In this document: one piece after another, positions 59,850-64,000 of the stretch | Layout: the number at the start of each line of letters is the position of its first letter | How positions within the stretch are numbered: position 1 is the first letter of the stretch | Assembly (NCBI GenBank): GCA_963921425.1 | Contig: OY992840.1 | Coordinates: forward strand, 1,304,501 to 1,368,500 | Source of the DNA: Dryas octopetala | Lineage: Eukaryota > Streptophyta > Magnoliopsida > Rosales > Rosaceae | DNA: 64,000 nt | Reading direction: 5' to 3' | Translations under genes and position numbers: made by a program | Notes under the pieces: model-generated | The model's input: the letters and a program-made list of their open reading frames with translations, nothing else | Databases searched by the model: none | What the model was told of the DNA's origin: nothing

Positions 59850-60982
59850 ATTCAGTCTCATCTCAGAAGAATCAATCTCAGATTGAGCTTTTGCTTTCTT
59901 TCTTTCTTTAGCTCCAGTTATTATCGCTCCGATTATCTCTCAGATCGCTCGGTGCTTTGGCCAACGGTTCAATGCATATGTAAGTTTGCTTTTTCTCTTT
60001 CTTTTCTTTTCGCTTTTCAATTTATTCCAAATCAATCGAACGTGCCCATTTCCATATTACATCTTCGCTTCTATTTCGTTCGCTCTTAATTTCTCGGCAA
60101 CCAAACACAACACAACACTCTTTTCTTTCTCTTTTTCTTTTTTTCTTTTCTGTCTGAAAATGTTGATGCGGATACTGCAGCAGTAAATCTCATTAGGATG
60201 TTGATTCCAGTGAGTTATTGCAACTTTTTGCTTTTATTCTATTATTTGCTTAACCATCGGCAGCCAAATGGACGAAATGTTTTCCTTTTTTTATTTGTAA
60301 AATTGCATTTGGATTTAATTTTTATTGGACCATTTAATTCTCAACGATTTCATTTTGTTTGTTTATTTTTCTGTTGGTGATTTTGATTAGGTCTGTTATT
60401 GTAACATTGGTTTATTCGAATTGGGTAATTCTTTGCTCACTGATTGGTTTCCGAGAAAACTGAGGAATAAACGACAAAAGCAATTCTTAATTTTAATGTT
60501 TGACTTGTGTTTGTCATTTATTTTTGTTTTAGGGTAAGTTTCTGTGTCATTTGGTGTTGAATATTGAAAATTCCAAGATTTAAATTTGCTAGCTTTGGTA
60601 ATGAAATTGGAAATGCGTTTAGAGGCTGATAGGTTTCTTGTCCCGAGGACTTAAGTTTGAGTAATCAAATTTATTTTCATTTACCAAAAAGAGAAATGCT
60701 TAGATGTATAATGTTAGTTCCTCGTATTTTTTAATAATATATATATTTTGTTTTTTTATTTAACGACGTGATAATATGTCGAATTTGTTGCATATAGTTT
60801 CACTGATTGTATTCTATCTAGATTTTCGGGATTGCCATACATATATGTAGACATGTGCATTAGTATTTTCTCTTTGGGCGTGCACTCTTGATCAATATTT
60901 TATGCTTATGCTTTCTCTTCTATCAGGGTTCATGAATTTTGCAAGACAGCATGCTTTTGCTTGCTAATGACTAGAGAACATA
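59850..60982 (+). promoter_or_regulatory. CFK1-like 5' UTR: leader, 947 bp intron, two uORFs
   Basis: A leader of CT-rich character is followed by a donor TAT|GTAAGT at 59980 and an acceptor CTATCAG at 60926. The second leader exon carries uORF1 (60932-60967, 11 codons plus stop) and uORF2 (60967-60993, 8 codons plus stop). The uORF1 stop and uORF2 start share TAATG, and uORF2 overlaps the main start in the +1 frame. This arrangement would be expected to lower translation of the main ORF. Confidence 0.6.
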
Positions 60983-62725
60983 ATGTATTCTGAGAGACTG
61001 TCTGGCGAAGAATCTCTTCGTCAAAATTTTGAGGCTTTGAGCGTGTCAAAGCGTCTGATGAGAAGTGTTAGCCAAAAGCTGAGGAAGAAGAATCAAAAAT
61101 CTGGAGGAGAAGAAGAGGATGATGTGAGGGGGATATCTTTGAGATGTCTTACTTTGTATGGTAGGGGTGGGGGTTGCAAAGTAGGCGCTGATACAGGTGA
61201 TGATTTTGGGGATCCAAGTAACAGGAGGAGATCGAGTGCCAGTGAAGAAGGCAAGGGATACAGACCGATATGTGGCACTGAGGAATCTGGAGTGGATTGC
61301 TTCTCATATGGGGTGAGGGAGAGATTTTGGAAGAAACATAGCAGAAAGGATTTTGAGCTTGAAGAATCAATAAGAAATAGCAGAATGCATGTATTTCTTC
61401 CAGATGACATATTGGAAATGTGCTTGGTGAGGCTCCCACTAACCAGTCTCATGACTGCACGCCTTGTGTGCAAGAAATGGAGACACCTGACTACTACTCC
61501 TCGATTCCTGCAGATGAGACGAGAAGGTTCACATCAGAATCCATGGTTGTTTATATTTGGTGCGGTTAAAGATGGTTATTGCTCTGGCGAGATTCATGCA
61601 TTGGATGTGTCTCTAAACCAGTGGCATGGGATAGCTGCTGATATTCTAAAAGGAAGGTTCATGTTTTCCGTTGCTAGTATCCAGGATGATATTTATATTG
61701 TTGGAGGTTGTTCTAGCCTGAACAACTTTGGGAGGGTGGATAGGAGCTCATTTAAGACGCACAAAGGGGTAATGCTGTTTAGTCCCTTAACTAAATCTTG
61801 GCGTAAAGTTGCATCTATGAAGTATGCAAGATCAATGCCTATTTTAGGAGTCTCTGAGGTCACTTCAGAAATTTCAATCATTCAAAGTTATCAAAATCGG
61901 CAAGATCGACGTATTCCCAGATCGCGGGTTGGTGGGGTGTCAGATGTTTATGAAGATCCTCACAGGCTTTCCCTGAGGCGTCAATGCAGATATGCTGTTG
62001 ATGAAAATGAGTCTTCATTGTTGTCCAATAGAAAGTCATACAAGTTTATCAAACAGAAAAATGATCAGTCAGGCATGAAGGGTTATAGAAGGTTTGTGCT
62101 CATTGCTGTAGGTGGTCTTGGATCATGGGATGAGCCTTTGGATTCTGGAGAAATGTATGATCCTGTATCAAATAAATGGACAGAAATTCAAAGGTTGCCT
62201 GCAGATTTTGGGGTTGTTTGTTCTGGGGTTGTTTGTAATGGGATGTTTTATGTATATTCTGAAACTGACAAGCTGGCAGGATATGACATAGAAAGGAATT
62301 TCTGGATTGGAATCCAAACCACTCCTTTCCCACCCCGAGTTCATGAATATTACCCAAAACTGGTATCTTGTAATGGCCGCCTGTTCATGCTTTCTGTCTT
62401 CTGGTGTGAAGGGGATGGTCAGATAGGTCGGAGAAACAAGGCTGTCAGAAAATTATGGGAGCTAGATCTCATGTATCTTAACTGGACCGAGGTCGCAGTA
62501 CATCCTGATGCTCCAATGGACTGGAATGCTGCATTTGTGGCTGACAGAAACCTGATATTTGGCATTGAGATGTTCAAAATATTTGGTCAAGTATTGGATT
62601 TTTTTACTGTATGCGATGTGTCTGATATGGGGATGAAATGGAGTCATATTGCAAGGAACCACGTTACTCATGAACTGGATGCTTCTTCGTGCATGACTAA
62701 ATCGATGGCTGTGCTACATCTGTAA
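60983..62725 (+). CDS. CFK1: F-box/kelch protein, CFK1-like (At5g42350 type)
   Basis: A 580-residue uninterrupted frame. It begins MYSERLSGEESLRQNFEALS with basic SVSKRLMRSVSQKLRKKN, as in CFK1 (COP9-interacting F-box Kelch 1). Residues 136-180 are the F-box (FLPDDILEMCLVRLPLTSLM, VCKKWRHLTTTPRFLQMRRE). Kelch-type strands follow: DDIYIVGGCSSLN, SWRKVASMKYARSMP, FVLIAVGGLGSWDEPLDSGE, MYDPVSNKWTEIQRLP and KLWELDLMYLNWTEV, closing with FTVCDVSDMGMKW and MAVLHL. The F-box would bind SKP1/ASK in an SCF ubiquitin ligase and the kelch propeller would bind substrate. CFK1 in Arabidopsis is linked to the COP9 signalosome and hypocotyl growth. The coding part lacks introns, and length and ends match the family. 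Confidence 0.92.
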   Translation: MYSERLSGEESLRQNFEALSVSKRLMRSVSQKLRKKNQKSGGEEEDDVRGISLRCLTLYGRGGGCKVGADTGDDFGDPSNRRRSSASEEGKGYRPICGTEESGVDCFSYGVRERFWKKHSRKDFELEESIRNSRMHVFLPDDILEMCLVRLPLTSLMTARLVCKKWRHLTTTPRFLQMRREGSHQNPWLFIFGAVKDGYCSGEIHALDVSLNQWHGIAADILKGRFMFSVASIQDDIYIVGGCSSLNNFGRVDRSSFKTHKGVMLFSPLTKSWRKVASMKYARSMPILGVSEVTSEISIIQSYQNRQDRRIPRSRVGGVSDVYEDPHRLSLRRQCRYAVDENESSLLSNRKSYKFIKQKNDQSGMKGYRRFVLIAVGGLGSWDEPLDSGEMYDPVSNKWTEIQRLPADFGVVCSGVVCNGMFYVYSETDKLAGYDIERNFWIGIQTTPFPPRVHEYYPKLVSCNGRLFMLSVFWCEGDGQIGRRNKAVRKLWELDLMYLNWTEVAVHPDAPMDWNAAFVADRNLIFGIEMFKIFGQVLDFFTVCDVSDMGMKWSHIARNHVTHELDASSCMTKSMAVLHL

Positions 62726-62897
62726 GTTGCAGACTGTAAAGTCCTCTGTATGTTGTAACTCACAGAAACAGAAAATTACACACGTGAACTCTCTCTCACA
62801 AGAGCATTTTGGGCGCACCTGATACCAGAAATCGATCCTTAATTCTTTTGGTAGAATCAATTTGTATCCTGGTGAGTAGATTTGGATGGAGTTTCTT

Positions 62898-62903
62898 AAT
62901 AAA
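62898..62903 (+). terminator. Candidate poly(A) signal of the CFK1-like gene
   Basis: AATAAA about 175 bp after the stop, in T-rich 3' flank. Its use is inferred. Confidence 0.4.
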
Positions 62904-63784
62904 AACCCTGAATAGAGAGATACGTACGCTCATTTAGTCTTGGATGTAATTTATTCACCAACAATGCATAAAATTGTTTCTGTAATTTAAGTCTCACACT
63001 CTCACCTCTTTCTTTGTTGGACCTCATTGCGGTAGTTATATTGAATTTGTGTCCTGCTGTTGTTGATTTGTAGTGGTGGCTCTTATTTTTCAAATTGAGT
63101 TTCAACATTTTGGCAATACGCTTGATTTCAGTTAGGCATTCGGGGCTGGACCCCCTGGCGTTCGATCCAATTCATAGCAAGTTTGTTTTTTTTTTTTTTT
63201 GGCCAGGAATTCATAGCAAGTATTAAATCTTAGTACTTTGGATGGTTCTAAACTAGCAAGATTTTAAAGACTGAAGTGTCTTTTGCGAAAAATGGTGGGC
63301 CTGAAATGAAAATAGTCTGCTAATACAAATTTCTAACATGCTTTAGACAAACAGTTCTTTTTATTTTTATTTTTTATCCCTAACTGAATTGTCTGTTTTT
63401 ATGGCTATGTTATGTAGTGCTCGTAATCAATCAAGAATCAAAAGGAGTTTTCAACTCAGGCATCAAACGTGCATTGATGACTTTGGGAGATCAAAACTTC
63501 ATTTCAAGGGGTCAATGGCATTACCTGATTCTGCAACGGACTTGAATAGAGATTTCAAAACATAATAAACCAATACTAGTAGGTTTACTCAAAAACCAAT
63601 AAGAAATTAATACCCTCAATGCTACACAAAATGCAGTTCATGAACAGAAACCCAAGTTGGACACATCATACTTGAAAACAAATTAATAGCTTTCAAAACA
63701 AATAAAAAAATCTGTATACAACAATATATACCCTCCTCCATTTGCAGCTTTGCAAACCACAACAATAAAACCACTGGAAGATGC
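62904..63784. other. Intergenic between convergent genes
   Basis: AT-rich, with a T run at 63187-63200. Holds the 3' UTRs of the CFK1-like gene and of the minus-strand ARM gene. No other gene seen. Confidence 0.4.
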
Positions 63785-64000
63785 CTATCCTACATTTGGA
63801 AAGACACCAGAGAAGTTTGGTAACCTGTCAACATGCTTCAGGGCACGCTCGGCAATCTGCCGGGTTCGATAGTCACCATGCTGGAAGGCATCAACAAGTG
63901 CGGTACTCACATTTGGATCTCCAGAAACTTCATAGGCTATCTCATCACTCCGCAATAGTCTCTCAACTACCCAGACTGCTCTCCTCCTCAGATTCTCCGT
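63785..64000 (-). CDS. ARM-repeat protein, C-terminus (partial)
   Basis: The minus strand reads TENLRRRAVWVVERLLRSDE, IAYEVSGDPNVSTALVDAFQ, HGDYRTRQIAERALKHVDRL and PNFSGVFPNVG with a stop at 63785-63787. The 71 residues form the last armadillo-type helices and the tail of a plant ARM-repeat protein, of the kind found at the C-terminus of U-box PUB42-44-like E3 ligases or related ARM-only proteins. The gene continues beyond the window, so the presence of a U-box cannot be told. No lesion is visible in this part. It is convergent with the CFK1-like gene. Confidence 0.8.
   Translation of the reverse strand, partial: TENLRRRAVWVVERLLRSDEIAYEVSGDPNVSTALVDAFQHGDYRTRQIAERALKHVDRLPNFSGVFPNVG

Noticed and set aside
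1..64000. tRNA or rRNA genes
   Set aside because: I saw no cloverleaf with A/B boxes nor any rRNA-like stretch by eye; a covariance scan was not possible.

Overview
The window looks like nuclear DNA from a flowering plant, probably a eudicot. It is AT-rich and full of transposons. Spliced genes have GT/AG introns, and the products belong to plant families: ELIP, a plant CDC14-domain protein, a CFK1-type F-box/kelch protein, an ARM-repeat protein and a PPR pseudogene. I see no sign of bacterial or organellar DNA. The species cannot be named from the sequence alone.

Layout. 1-2.4 kb: a minus-strand spliced gene I do not recognise, with only its first two exons and a likely last exon resolved. 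2.5-9.8 kb: a run of short inverted-repeat elements. These include two Mutator-like foldbacks with 9-10 bp target duplications and a 3.3 kb hAT element that contains a second hAT element; both hATs have perfect 8 bp target duplications. 9.87-12 kb: a locally duplicated block, then an intact two-exon early light-induced protein gene (ELIP) with a TATA box and several ACGT cores upstream. 13.0-14.1 kb: a decayed PPR gene resembling CRR21. 17.6-26.5 kb: a degenerate Athila-type Ty3/gypsy retrotransposon with about 1.5 kb LTRs, gag deleted, and a hAT MITE inserted inside the reverse transcriptase. 26.6-27.7 kb: a Mutator-like foldback with an almost G-free C-rich core. 28.2-30.1 kb: a hAT derivative encoding only the BED-finger N-terminus of a transposase. 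30.7-32.4 kb: an intact five-exon CDC14 (SIN component) domain gene.

35.0-53.0 kb is the main feature: a 17.9 kb CACTA (En/Spm) transposon with CACTA termini, a CAT target duplication and subterminal repeats. It carries a spliced TNP2/DUF4218/DUF4216 transposase gene, a probable second two-exon gene, a small minus-strand ORF, and a TNP1/Transposase_24-like gene. All the main genes have nonsense or frameshift lesions. A separate element sits inside an intron of the second gene; it has a Transposase_32-like ORF and a 64 bp palindromic minisatellite. The whole transposon lies beside the tail of a dirigent-like coding sequence.

53-59.8 kb is intergenic and holds a probable LTR, a TIR element that captured the N-terminus of an MCTP (C2-domain) gene, another foldback and a small non-autonomous Helitron. 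59.9-62.9 kb is an intact CFK1-like F-box/kelch gene with a 5' UTR intron and two chained upstream ORFs. The window ends inside the 3' end of a minus-strand ARM-repeat gene.

The intact host genes (ELIP, CDC14-domain, CFK1-like, ARM) are separate transcription units and do not form a pathway. Most other sequence is nested transposons. I did not find a convincing wholly new system. The most unusual structures are the layered CACTA element with its palindromic minisatellite and the CFK1 upstream-ORF arrangement.
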